A DNA stretch of 64,000 nt, taken from the NCBI RefSeq assembly GCF_900109115.1, contig NZ_FNYV01000001.1, positions 186,001 through 250,000 on the forward strand, read 5' to 3'. This DNA is from Micromonospora phaseoli (GTDB lineage Bacteria; Actinomycetota; Actinomycetes; Mycobacteriales; Micromonosporaceae). The notes under the pieces are model-generated. The model made no database searches. It had not been told where the DNA came from and saw nothing but the letters and a program-made list of their open reading frames with translations. This document shows positions 45,218-52,614 of the stretch, in pieces (position 1 is the stretch's first letter; each line of letters starts with the position of its first letter). The translations under genes and the position numbers were made by a program.

Positions 45218-45450
45218 ATCGACCGCGAACTGTAGCGGCGGTTCGCGGTCTGGCGGGACTGCCATTGTCGGAGCGCCTGGAGGGTGCGTTCGGCTTCGGT
45301 GTTGGCGGTGGTCAGTTCGCGGTGCAGGCGCTCCAGCTCGTCGGCGAGTCGGTTGAGATAGTCGTGCACCTGGGCGGGGTCGAGGCCGCGCCAGCGGGTG
45401 TCGAAGGTGGCGGCGCGGATCTGCTGGGGGAGTGGGCGTTCTCCGGTCAT
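45214..45450 (-). CDS. Short DivIVA-domain protein
   Basis: 78 residues. IRAATFDTRWRGLDPAQVHDYL is the DivIVA lipid-binding N-terminal motif; the rest is a coiled coil (RLADELERLHRELTTANTEA). Too short to be a polar scaffold by itself; similar mini-DivIVA proteins occur in Micromonosporaceae accessory regions. ATG at 45450 after AGGGA. First gene of a two-gene unit, divergent from the XRE regulator gene. Confidence 0.75.
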   Translation of the reverse strand: MTGERPLPQQIRAATFDTRWRGLDPAQVHDYLNRLADELERLHRELTTANTEAERTLQALRQWQSRQTANRRYSSRSI

Positions 45451-45588
45451 CTAGATCCCTCCACTGTCCAATGGTGACGGTGCCGGGGCGGACGCCGGGA
45501 TGAGGTTTCGGGGAAGGCGCCCGCCCCGGTCGTGACCTGCCAGGGGGATCGGCCGGTCATCCACGATGGTCATTTCACTACTGGTTTG

Positions 45589-45604
45589 GCGCAATGTTTT
45601 GCGC
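45589..45604. promoter_or_regulatory. Palindromic operator candidate
   Basis: GCGCAA-TGTT-TTGCGC, perfect 6-bp arms with a 4-bp centre, in the 209-bp divergent region between the DivIVA-like and XRE genes, 56 bp before the XRE start. The region is noticeably richer in A/T than its surroundings. It may be the autoregulatory site of the XRE protein. Confidence 0.4.
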
Positions 45605-45659
45605 AAGAATGCGGACCAAGGGATGAGGTGCCTTACGCGACAACAACAAAGGAGATGAC

Positions 45660-46541
45660 GTGGACGACCCGGGAAGCACCGTCCCGCGTAGGCAACTCGG
45701 CAGATATTTGAGAGAACTTCGCGAAAACGCGCACGTAACGGTGGCCGCGGCAGCGAAAGAGTTGGAATGGTCGACGCCGCGAATCTGGCGGTACGAAACC
45801 GGCCAGGTCCCCATGCACCCGAACGACGTGGAGGCCATGTGCCGGGTGTACGGCGTGGGCCGCGAGACGATCAAGACGATGCGGTCGCTGGCCCGCGAGA
45901 CCAAGGCGCACGGCTGGTGGCACAGCTACGGGGAGGCGATCAAGGACTGGTTCAAGCTCTACGTCGGCCTGGAAGCCGCCGCCACCAAGATCCGAAAGTA
46001 CGAAGCCAACCTGGTACCCGGCCTGTTGCAGACGGTCGAGTACATGACCGAGGTCATCGCGACTGACCACCCGCAGATGAGCGCGGCGGAGCGACAGGCC
46101 AAGGTGGATGTCCGGCTCCGCAGGCAACGATTGTTGGCTCGGGCAATTCCCCGAGCGCCCTACTACGACGTGATCCTCAACGAGGCGGTGCTGCGCCGAC
46201 CGTTGCGCGACCGGTCGGCGATGGCCCGGCAACTCGACGCCCTGGTTATGGCCAGCGAGCGGCACAACATCCGGGTTCGGGTGCTCCCTCTGGCAGCAGG
46301 GCTGTTCCGTTGGGCGGAAACGGGCACCTTCACCATGCTCGACTTCCCGACCGATGTGCGGGAGCCAGAGCCGACCACGATCTACATGGACGGTCCTTGC
46401 GGCGCGGTCTACCTTGACAAACCGCACGAGATCAACTTGTACGAGGATGCCTGGCGCTCGCTCGGCGAGCGGGCGCTCGACGTCGAAGACTCCCGTGAGC
46501 TGATCACGGCGATCGCGAAGGAGATGACCCATGATTCGTGA
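45660..46541 (+). CDS. XRE-family HTH regulator with DUF5753 domain
   Basis: 293 residues. The N-terminal HTH is LGRYLRELRENAHVTVAAAA followed by WSTPRIWRYETG; then DUF5753 (about 90-280), with NLVPGLLQTVEYMTEVI and FTMLDFPTDVREPEPTTIYMD. This protein class is paired with DUF397 proteins throughout actinobacteria and controls development or antibiotic genes in Streptomyces (WhiJ-type systems; family knowledge). GTG at 45660 with AAAGGAG. The stop overlaps the DUF397 gene by 11 bp. Confidence 0.92.
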   Translation: MDDPGSTVPRRQLGRYLRELRENAHVTVAAAAKELEWSTPRIWRYETGQVPMHPNDVEAMCRVYGVGRETIKTMRSLARETKAHGWWHSYGEAIKDWFKLYVGLEAAATKIRKYEANLVPGLLQTVEYMTEVIATDHPQMSAAERQAKVDVRLRRQRLLARAIPRAPYYDVILNEAVLRRPLRDRSAMARQLDALVMASERHNIRVRVLPLAAGLFRWAETGTFTMLDFPTDVREPEPTTIYMDGPCGAVYLDKPHEINLYEDAWRSLGERALDVEDSRELITAIAKEMTHDS

Positions 46542-46728
46542 CGGGGTGTGGCGTAAATCGTCCCGGTCCGGCGGCAACGGTGAGTGCGTCGAGGTGGCGG
46601 GATTCGCCGACGCTGTCGGCGTACGGGATAGCAAGGATCGGCAGGGTGCGGAGCTGAGCTTTGGTCCCGCCGCCTGGACCCGGTTCGTGACCGCCACCCG
46701 GGCGGGCCGGTTCGGCGAGCGCGCCTGA
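46531..46728 (+). CDS. DUF397 protein
   Basis: 65-residue small partner of the XRE regulator. WRKSSRSGGNGECVEVAGF and VGVRDSKDRQGAEL are the hallmark segments; WTRFVTATRAGRF closes the domain. It overlaps the regulator gene by 11 bp. Such proteins are thought to antagonise the HTH protein (inference from related systems). Followed by a hairpin and a MITE-like element. Confidence 0.92.
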   Translation: MIRDGVWRKSSRSGGNGECVEVAGFADAVGVRDSKDRQGAELSFGPAAWTRFVTATRAGRFGERA

Positions 46729-46745
46729 GCCCGACGTGACGTGGC

Positions 46746-46773
46746 CCGGTGCCGGCCGACCCGCCGGCACCGG
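46746..46773 (+). terminator. Hairpin after the XRE-DUF397 pair
   Basis: CCGGTGCCGGC and GCCGGCACCGG, perfect 11-bp stem with a 6-nt loop, 17 bp after the DUF397 stop. No T-tract. Confidence 0.55.
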
Positions 46774-46818
46774 ACCTCAGTGTGGCCCGGCCGCGGGGAG
46801 AGGGGCCGGCCGAGCGTG

Positions 46819-46897
46819 GTGATCGACGCCATTTCGGCGGTATGGCGGGGTCAGCCAGGGCTGGATACCGCCATGCCGCCGGAACGGTGTAGATCAC
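46819..46897 (+). mobile_element. ~79-bp MITE-like inverted-repeat element, copy B
   Basis: Starts GTGATCGACGCCATTTCGGC and ends CCGGAACGGTGTAGATCAC. The 30-nt ends are inverted repeats with about 25 matches. Closely related to the 44895-44975 element but in the opposite orientation. It lies in the 288-bp gap between DUF397 and the Uma2 gene; nothing else is seen there except a TAGGCT -10-like box at 46973. Confidence 0.7.
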
Positions 46898-47016
46898 GCC
46901 GACCTGCGCCCACCACTGCCCATGTTGGGTCGGACAGGCTGTGCGATGTCGTGCGGCGCGGGCTGTGCTGGCTAGGCTGAGGTGAGCAGAATGTCCCGCT
47001 GAGGGGGTGAGCCCGG

Positions 47017-47709
47017 ATGGCCCAGGCCGCGTACGCGCCCGAGCCGGCACCCGGCGATGCCGAAGCCCGGCCCACCGGGCCCTCGTTCGACGTGCTGCGG
47101 TGGCGCGACGAGCCGTGGACCGCCCAGCTCGCCCTCGACCTGTTGCCGGAGACCAACGGCCCCAAGGTTGAGGTCCTGAGCGGAAGCGTGATCGTGACAC
47201 CCCACGCCGGAATCGACCACCAGTCGGTCGAACGTGAACTGCCCTACCTGTTGCATCGTGCGGCCCGGCGAGCCGGGCTGTGGGTTTACCCGGAGATCAA
47301 CGTCGTCTCGGGGAAGGATCTCTTCATTCCGGACATCGCGGTGCTGACCAGATCTGGTGGAGGCCGATCGGCCGTCGACATCGCCACGGCTGTCCTGCTC
47401 GGGGAGATCGTGTCACCGGGCAACCGGCGCAAGGACGTGATCGACCGGCCGCGTGAGTATGCCGCCGCTGGTGTCCCATTTTTCCTGCGGGTGGACCTGC
47501 GCAACCGGGTGCCCACCGTCGCCCTGCTCGAGCTGGTCGACGGCGAGTACCGGCCGCTCGCGGCAGCCGCCGCCGGGACGACCTTCGTGATGAACCGGCC
47601 GTTCGACTTCTCGGTCGACCCTGCCGACCTGCTCGATGACGAGGCGCCGACCGGCGAAGCCGACGAGACCGCCGAAGCCGAGGAAGACGCTCCGCGCGGG
47701 GAGAGCTGA
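47017..47709 (+). CDS. Uma2 family protein, active-site lysine replaced
   Basis: 230 residues, Uma2/DUF820 nuclease-like fold. PEINVVSGKDLFIPDIAVL supplies the Asp and LLGEIVSPGN the Glu. The position of the catalytic Lys is Arg146 (DRPREYAAAG), whereas the first Uma2 protein has Lys124 (DKAKVYAHAG). The following YWVVD-type strand is FFLRVD. The C-terminal ~25 residues are acidic. The enzyme could be inactive or tolerate Arg. ATG at 47017, GGGGG upstream. Confidence 0.82.
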   Translation: MAQAAYAPEPAPGDAEARPTGPSFDVLRWRDEPWTAQLALDLLPETNGPKVEVLSGSVIVTPHAGIDHQSVERELPYLLHRAARRAGLWVYPEINVVSGKDLFIPDIAVLTRSGGGRSAVDIATAVLLGEIVSPGNRRKDVIDRPREYAAAGVPFFLRVDLRNRVPTVALLELVDGEYRPLAAAAAGTTFVMNRPFDFSVDPADLLDDEAPTGEADETAEAEEDAPRGES

Positions 47710-47722
47710 CGGTAGCTGCTTG

Positions 47723-47780
47723 GTGTTAACAGGGGGTCCCTGCTCTACCGGAGGCGTTAATAAGGTGCCCTTCCTTGCAC
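47723..47780 (-). repeat. ~58-bp GGGGCCC palindromic repeat, copy 5
   Basis: GTGTTAACAGGGGGTCCC, central TGCTCTACCGGAGGC, then GTTAATAAGGTGCCCTTCC and TTGCAC. The most diverged copy: both GGGCCC cores carry a substitution. Inverted orientation like copies 3 and 4. It lies 14 bp after the Uma2 stop and 20 bp before dxr. Confidence 0.8.
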
Positions 47781-47799
47781 TGAGTCGGCGTGGTGAACA

Positions 47800-49020
47800 A
47801 TGGGCGGCGTGACGTCCCCCCGCGATCTTGTGCTGCTGGGTTGTACCGGCTCGATCGGTACCCAGGCCATCGACATCGTGCGGCGCAACCCGGACCGGTT
47901 CCGGGTGGTGGCGCTCGGTGCCGGCGGCGGCAACATCGGTCTGCTCGCCGCCCAGGCCCTCGAACTCGGTGTCGAGGTGGTGGGGGTGGCGAAGGCGTCC
48001 GCCGCGCAGGATCTCCAGCTGGCGTTCTACGCGGAGGCGAGCCGGCAGGGCTGGGCCAGCGGCGAGTTCAAGCTGCCCAAGATCGTGGCCGGGCCGGAGG
48101 CGATGACCGAGCTGGCGCAGTGGCCGTGTGACGTGGTGCTCAACGGGGTGGTGGGGTCGCTCGGGCTGGCGCCGACCCTGGCGGCGCTGCGCGCCGGGCG
48201 TACCCTCGCGCTGGCCAACAAGGAGTCGCTGGTGGCCGGCGGCTCGCTGGTCAAGGCCGCGGTGACCCGGCCGGAGCAGATCGTGCCGGTGGACTCGGAG
48301 CACTCGGCGCTGGCCCAGTGCCTGCGCGGCGGCAGCCGGGGCGAGGTACGCCGGCTGATCGTCACCGCCAGCGGCGGGCCGTTCCGGGGCAAGCGGCGCG
48401 ACGAGTTGACGGCGGTCACGCCCGAGCAGGCCCTCGCCCACCCGACCTGGAACATGGGGCCGGTCGTCACGATCAACTCGGCGACAATGGTCAACAAGGC
48501 GCTGGAGGTGATCGAGGCGCACGAGCTGTTCGACCTGCCGTACGCCGACATCACCGTGATGGTGCACCCCCAGTCGGTGATCCACTCGATGGTGGAGTTC
48601 GTCGACGGCTCGACGCTCGCCCAGGCCAGCCCGCCGGACATGCGGCTGCCGATCGCGCTGGGCCTGGGCTGGCCCGACCGGGTGCCCGACGCCGCCGCAG
48701 CCGTCGACTGGACCAGCGCGCACAACTGGGAGTTCGCGCCGCTGGACGACGCGGCGTTCCCGGCGGTGGCGCTGGCCAAGGCCGCCGGTGAGACGGGGCG
48801 CTGCCGGCCGGCGATCTACAACGCGGCCAACGAGGAATGCGTGGCGGCATTCGTCGCCGGGCGGCTGCCGTTCCTCGGCATTGTCGACACGCTACAGCGG
48901 GTGGTGGAGGACGCTCCCGACTTCGACGAACCGGGTACCGTCGAGGACGTACTCGAAGCCGAGTCGTGGGCGCGCGCACACGCGCAGGAGATCATCGCTG
49001 CTGCGGTGGAAGGAGCTTGA
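47800..49020 (+). CDS. dxr: 1-deoxy-D-xylulose 5-phosphate reductoisomerase
   Basis: Second step of the MEP isoprenoid pathway (DXP to MEP, NADPH, divalent metal); target of fosmidomycin. 406 residues. NADPH site [15 protein letters not shown]; catalytic region [21 protein letters not shown] (metal Asp/Glu) and the flexible loop HPTWNMG; then [14 protein letters not shown]. The GTG at 47809 is an alternative start. TGATG overlap with the next gene. Confidence 0.96.
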   Translation: MGGVTSPRDLVLLGCTGSIGTQAIDIVRRNPDRFRVVALGAGGGNIGLLAAQALELGVEVVGVAKASAAQDLQLAFYAEASRQGWASGEFKLPKIVAGPEAMTELAQWPCDVVLNGVVGSLGLAPTLAALRAGRTLALANKESLVAGGSLVKAAVTRPEQIVPVDSEHSALAQCLRGGSRGEVRRLIVTASGGPFRGKRRDELTAVTPEQALAHPTWNMGPVVTINSATMVNKALEVIEAHELFDLPYADITVMVHPQSVIHSMVEFVDGSTLAQASPPDMRLPIALGLGWPDRVPDAAAAVDWTSAHNWEFAPLDDAAFPAVALAKAAGETGRCRPAIYNAANEECVAAFVAGRLPFLGIVDTLQRVVEDAPDFDEPGTVEDVLEAESWARAHAQEIIAAAVEGA

Positions 49021-50270
49021 TGTCGTTCGCGTTCGGGGTGGTTCTCTTCGCCCTCGGCATCCTCGTCTCGGTGAGCCTGCACGAGGCCGGCCACATGGTC
49101 ACCGCGAAGGCCTTCGGCATGAAGGTCACCCGCTACTTCGTCGGCTTCGGTCCCACCATCTTCTCGTTCAAGCGGGGCGAGACGGAGTACGGCCTCAAGG
49201 GCATCCCGCTCGGTGGCTTCTGCAAGATCGTCGGTATGACGCCGCAGGACGACGACGTCGAGCCCGGCGACGAGAAGCGGGCCATGTGGCGCTACCCGGT
49301 CTGGAAGCGCACCATCGTGATGTCCGCCGGGTCGATCACCCACTTCGCGCTGGCAATCATCGCGGCCTGGCTGGCGGCGATGACCTTCGGCCTGCCCAAC
49401 CCCGCCTTCCCGAGCACCGAGGAGCAGGTCCGCGCCGAGCCGGCCGTGATCGCCCTGCAGGACTGTGTCCTGCCGGACACCACCTACCGGGCCTGCGCTG
49501 CCGGTGACGTGCCCAGCCCGGCCGCCGCAGCCGGGCTGCAGGACGGCGACCGGATCACCTCGATCAACGGTGCCCCGATCAACAGCTACGGCGACCTGCT
49601 CACCACGCTGCGGACCACCACCCCGGGCAGCACCGCCGCCATCGGGTACGAGCGCGACGGCCAGCCCGGCACCGCCGAGACCGTCCTGGCGACCACCAAG
49701 CGCCCGCCGATCGACAACGCCAGCGGCCCGGTCAGCGATGTCTCCGCGCTCGGCGTCGGCCTGGTCGTCTCCACCCCGGGCCTGGTCTCCTACGGCCCGG
49801 TCGAGGCGGTCGGCGCGACCAGCGACTTCATCGGCGACATGGCGGTGGCCACCGCCCAGGCGTTGCAGCGGCTGCCGGAGAAGATCCCCGCGCTGTGGAC
49901 CGCCATCACCGGCGGCGAGCGGGACATCGACACCCCGATCAGCGTGGTCGGCGCCAGCATCCTCGGTGGCGAGGCGGTCGCCAACGACGCCTGGGAACTG
50001 TTCGTCATGCTGTTCATCTCGCTGAACTTCTTCATCGGGGTGTTCAACCTGCTGCCGTTGCTGCCGCTGGACGGCGGGCACATCGCCATCGCCTGGTTCG
50101 AACGGGCCAGATCCTGGGTGTACGCGCGGCTGCGCCGGCCCGATCCGGGCCGGGTCGACTACTTCAAACTGATGCCCGTCACGTACGCGGTGATCCTGAT
50201 CGGTGGCGCGTTCACGCTGCTCACCATCACCGCGGACGTGGTCAACCCGATCTCGATCTTCTCAAGGTGA
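49020..50270 (+). CDS. rseP: Site-2 protease family zinc metalloprotease (RseP/Rip1-like)
   Basis: Intramembrane protease that cleaves anti-sigma factors and other membrane proteins. 416 residues, TM segments at both ends. Zinc site HEAGH at residues 21-25 in the first helix; LKGIPLGGFCKIVGM; a PDZ domain (about 160-235, SPAAAAGLQDGDRITSINGAPI); and the second active-site motif LLPLLPLDGGHI. The ATG overlaps the dxr stop. Mycobacterial homologue Rip1 occupies the same place between dxr and ispG. Confidence 0.94.
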   Translation: MSFAFGVVLFALGILVSVSLHEAGHMVTAKAFGMKVTRYFVGFGPTIFSFKRGETEYGLKGIPLGGFCKIVGMTPQDDDVEPGDEKRAMWRYPVWKRTIVMSAGSITHFALAIIAAWLAAMTFGLPNPAFPSTEEQVRAEPAVIALQDCVLPDTTYRACAAGDVPSPAAAAGLQDGDRITSINGAPINSYGDLLTTLRTTTPGSTAAIGYERDGQPGTAETVLATTKRPPIDNASGPVSDVSALGVGLVVSTPGLVSYGPVEAVGATSDFIGDMAVATAQALQRLPEKIPALWTAITGGERDIDTPISVVGASILGGEAVANDAWELFVMLFISLNFFIGVFNLLPLLPLDGGHIAIAWFERARSWVYARLRRPDPGRVDYFKLMPVTYAVILIGGAFTLLTITADVVNPISIFSR

Positions 50271-50279
50271 GTGTGTGAC

Positions 50280-51452
50280 GTGACCGCTGTCAGCCTCGGT
50301 ATGCCCCCCGTACCGCCGCCGCCGCTCGCGCCCCGGCGGGCCAGCCGCCAGATCATGGTCGGTTCGGTGCCGGTCGGCGGTGGTGCGCCGGTGTCGGTGC
50401 AGTCGATGACCACCACGCTCACCTCCGACGTCAACGCCACCCTGCAGCAGATCGCCGAGCTGACCGCGTCCGGTTGCCAGATCGTCCGGGTGGCCGTGCC
50501 CAGCCAGGACGACGTGGAGGCGTTGCCGGCGATCGCCCGCAAGTCACAGATCCCGGTGATCGCCGACATCCACTTCCAGCCGAAGTACGTCTTCGCCGCG
50601 ATCGACGCCGGGTGCGCGGCGGTACGGGTGAACCCGGGCAACATCCGGCAGTTCGACGACAAGGTCGCCGAGATCGCCCGGGCGGCCGGCGACGCGGGCG
50701 TGCCGATCCGGATCGGCGTCAACGCCGGCTCGCTGGACAAGCGGCTGCTCAGCAAGTACGGCAGGGCCACCGCGGAGGCGCTGGTCGAGTCGGCGCTGTG
50801 GGAGTGCTCGCTCTTCGAGGAGCACGGCTTCCGGGACATCAAGATCTCGGTCAAGCACAACGACCCGGTGGTGATGATCCGCGCGTACCGGCAGCTCGCC
50901 GAGCAGTGCGACTACCCGCTGCACCTGGGCGTCACCGAGGCCGGTCCGGCGTTCCAGGGCACCATCAAGTCGGCGGTCGCCTTCGGTGCGCTGCTGGCCG
51001 AGGGGATCGGCGACACCATCCGGGTGTCGCTCTCCGCGCCGCCGGTCGAGGAGATCAAGGTCGGCAACCAGATCCTGGAGTCGTTGGGGCTGCGCGAGCG
51101 GGGCCTGGAGATCGTCTCCTGCCCGTCCTGCGGGCGCGCCCAGGTGGACGTCTACAAGCTGGCCGAGGAGGTCACCGCCGGCCTGGAAGGGCTGCCGGTG
51201 CCGCTGCGGGTCGCCGTGATGGGGTGTGTGGTCAACGGCCCCGGCGAGGCCCGCGAGGCCGACCTGGGGGTGGCCTCCGGCAACGGCAAGGGCCAGATCT
51301 TCGTCAAGGGGCAGGTCATCAAGACCGTGCCCGAGGCGCAGATCGTGGAAACCCTGATCGAGGAGGCGCTGCGCCTCGCCGACGAGATGGGCGCCGAACT
51401 CCCCGACGAGCTCCGCGACCTCCTCCCCGGCGCCACCGTCACCGTGCACTGA
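50280..51452 (+). CDS. ispG: 4-hydroxy-3-methylbut-2-enyl diphosphate synthase
   Basis: MEP pathway [4Fe-4S] enzyme converting MEcPP to HMBPP. 390 residues. [15 protein letters not shown] near the start; TIM-barrel segment [10 protein letters not shown]; cluster cysteines in SCPSCGRAQ and [19 protein letters not shown] is 8 bp before the GTG at 50280, so the earlier in-frame GTG (50271) is less likely. dxr-rseP-ispG is a tight operon here; ispG is followed by a perfect long hairpin. Confidence 0.95.
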   Translation: MTAVSLGMPPVPPPPLAPRRASRQIMVGSVPVGGGAPVSVQSMTTTLTSDVNATLQQIAELTASGCQIVRVAVPSQDDVEALPAIARKSQIPVIADIHFQPKYVFAAIDAGCAAVRVNPGNIRQFDDKVAEIARAAGDAGVPIRIGVNAGSLDKRLLSKYGRATAEALVESALWECSLFEEHGFRDIKISVKHNDPVVMIRAYRQLAEQCDYPLHLGVTEAGPAFQGTIKSAVAFGALLAEGIGDTIRVSLSAPPVEEIKVGNQILESLGLRERGLEIVSCPSCGRAQVDVYKLAEEVTAGLEGLPVPLRVAVMGCVVNGPGEAREADLGVASGNGKGQIFVKGQVIKTVPEAQIVETLIEEALRLADEMGAELPDELRDLLPGATVTVH

Positions 51453-51498
51453 CCCGATCCCGGCCCCCGCCGTACCGCCGCCGGCCCCCCGCCGTACC

Positions 51499-51567
51499 CC
51501 CTGTTGATCAAGAAGTTTGCGTCTACTTCGTCGGCGATGCCGGACGCAAACTTCTTGATCAACAGGG
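51499..51567. repeat. Long-arm intergenic hairpin (GTTGATCAAG family), copy 2
   Basis: Arms of 25 nt (51499-51523 and 51543-51567) are perfectly complementary: CCCTGTTGATCAAGAAG and onward, 19-nt loop. The arms share GTTGATCAAGAAGTTTGCGT with the hairpin at 7522-7585. It begins 46 bp after the ispG stop. No T-tract follows. Confidence 0.9.
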
Positions 51568-51674
51568 TGGTGGTGGGTGGGTTCGTCCGGTATGGCTGGA
51601 CTGGGGTGTCCGGGGGTTGGGCGACGGTTACCGTCTGCCGACACGGCGTGAACGGATCTGGCAGGCTGGTATCC

Positions 51675-52514
51675 GTGCTGACGGCGCCGGTGCGGCAACT
51701 CGGGGAGTCGGAACGTCGCGCGGTCGAGCGGCTGCTCGACCTCGACCCGTACGCGAGCGCGCAGGTCGCGGAGCGGGTCGCCGCCCGCGGGCTGGCGTGG
51801 TGGCGGGCCGAGGGGCGAATGCTCGGGTACGGTTCGCGCCGCCAACTCGAATCGATCTGCTGGCTCGGCGGCAACCTCACCCCGGTGCTGGCCGGCCCAC
51901 AGGCGGTCGCCGCCTTCGCCGACCTGCTCTCCGGCGAGGAACGGCTCTGCTCCTCGATCGTCGGGCGCGCCGACGCCGTGCTGCAACTCTGGGACCGCCT
52001 CGCGAGCGCCTGGGGACCGGCCCGCGACGTACGCCCGAACCAGCCACTGCTGGCCATCGACGCGCTGCCGGTGGTCCCCGCCGACCCACAGGTGCGCCGG
52101 GTGCGCAGTAGTGAATTCGACCTGCTCTTCCCGGCGGCGGTGGCGATGTACACCGAGGAGGTCGGCGTCTCACCGCTGATCGACGACGGCGGTCGCGGGT
52201 ACCGGCGCCGGGTCACCGACATGATCCGCTCCGGTCGGGCGTACGCCCGGTTCGTCGACGGCCGGGTGGTCTTCAAGGCCGAACTGGCGGTCGTCACCCG
52301 GCGCACCGCGCAGGTCCAGGGGGTCTGGGTGGCGCCCGACTGGCGGGGCCGGGGGATCGCCACCGCGGCGATGGCGGCCGTGATCCGCGACGCGCTGATG
52401 CGAGTCGCCCCGACGGTCAGCCTGTACGTCAACGACTTCAACCTGCCGGCCCGGCGGGTCTACCAACGCTGCGGCTTCCGCCCGGTCGGCACGCTGGCGA
52501 CCGTGCTCTTCTGA
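51675..52514 (+). CDS. DUF4081-GNAT N-acetyltransferase
   Basis: 279 residues from the GTG at 51675. N-terminal DUF4081-type half (RAVERLLDLDPYASAQVAERV) joined to a C-terminal GNAT domain with acetyl-CoA loop APDWRGRGIATAAMAAV and LYVNDFNLPARRVYQRCGF. The acceptor is unknown. Directly downstream of ispG, as in mycobacteria (Rv2867c next to gcpE), so this is a conserved neighbour. A longer frame upstream passes through the hairpin repeat and is not credible. Confidence 0.88.
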   Translation: MLTAPVRQLGESERRAVERLLDLDPYASAQVAERVAARGLAWWRAEGRMLGYGSRRQLESICWLGGNLTPVLAGPQAVAAFADLLSGEERLCSSIVGRADAVLQLWDRLASAWGPARDVRPNQPLLAIDALPVVPADPQVRRVRSSEFDLLFPAAVAMYTEEVGVSPLIDDGGRGYRRRVTDMIRSGRAYARFVDGRVVFKAELAVVTRRTAQVQGVWVAPDWRGRGIATAAMAAVIRDALMRVAPTVSLYVNDFNLPARRVYQRCGFRPVGTLATVLF

Positions 52515-52614
52515 ACGATCGAGCGGCCCCTCTGCCTGCAGAAAAATGCGTTGAGTCGCGCCGGTCCGCGCAGCAGGCTGGAACCTCCGCCACCAAAACC
52601 GGAGGAACTGACCC

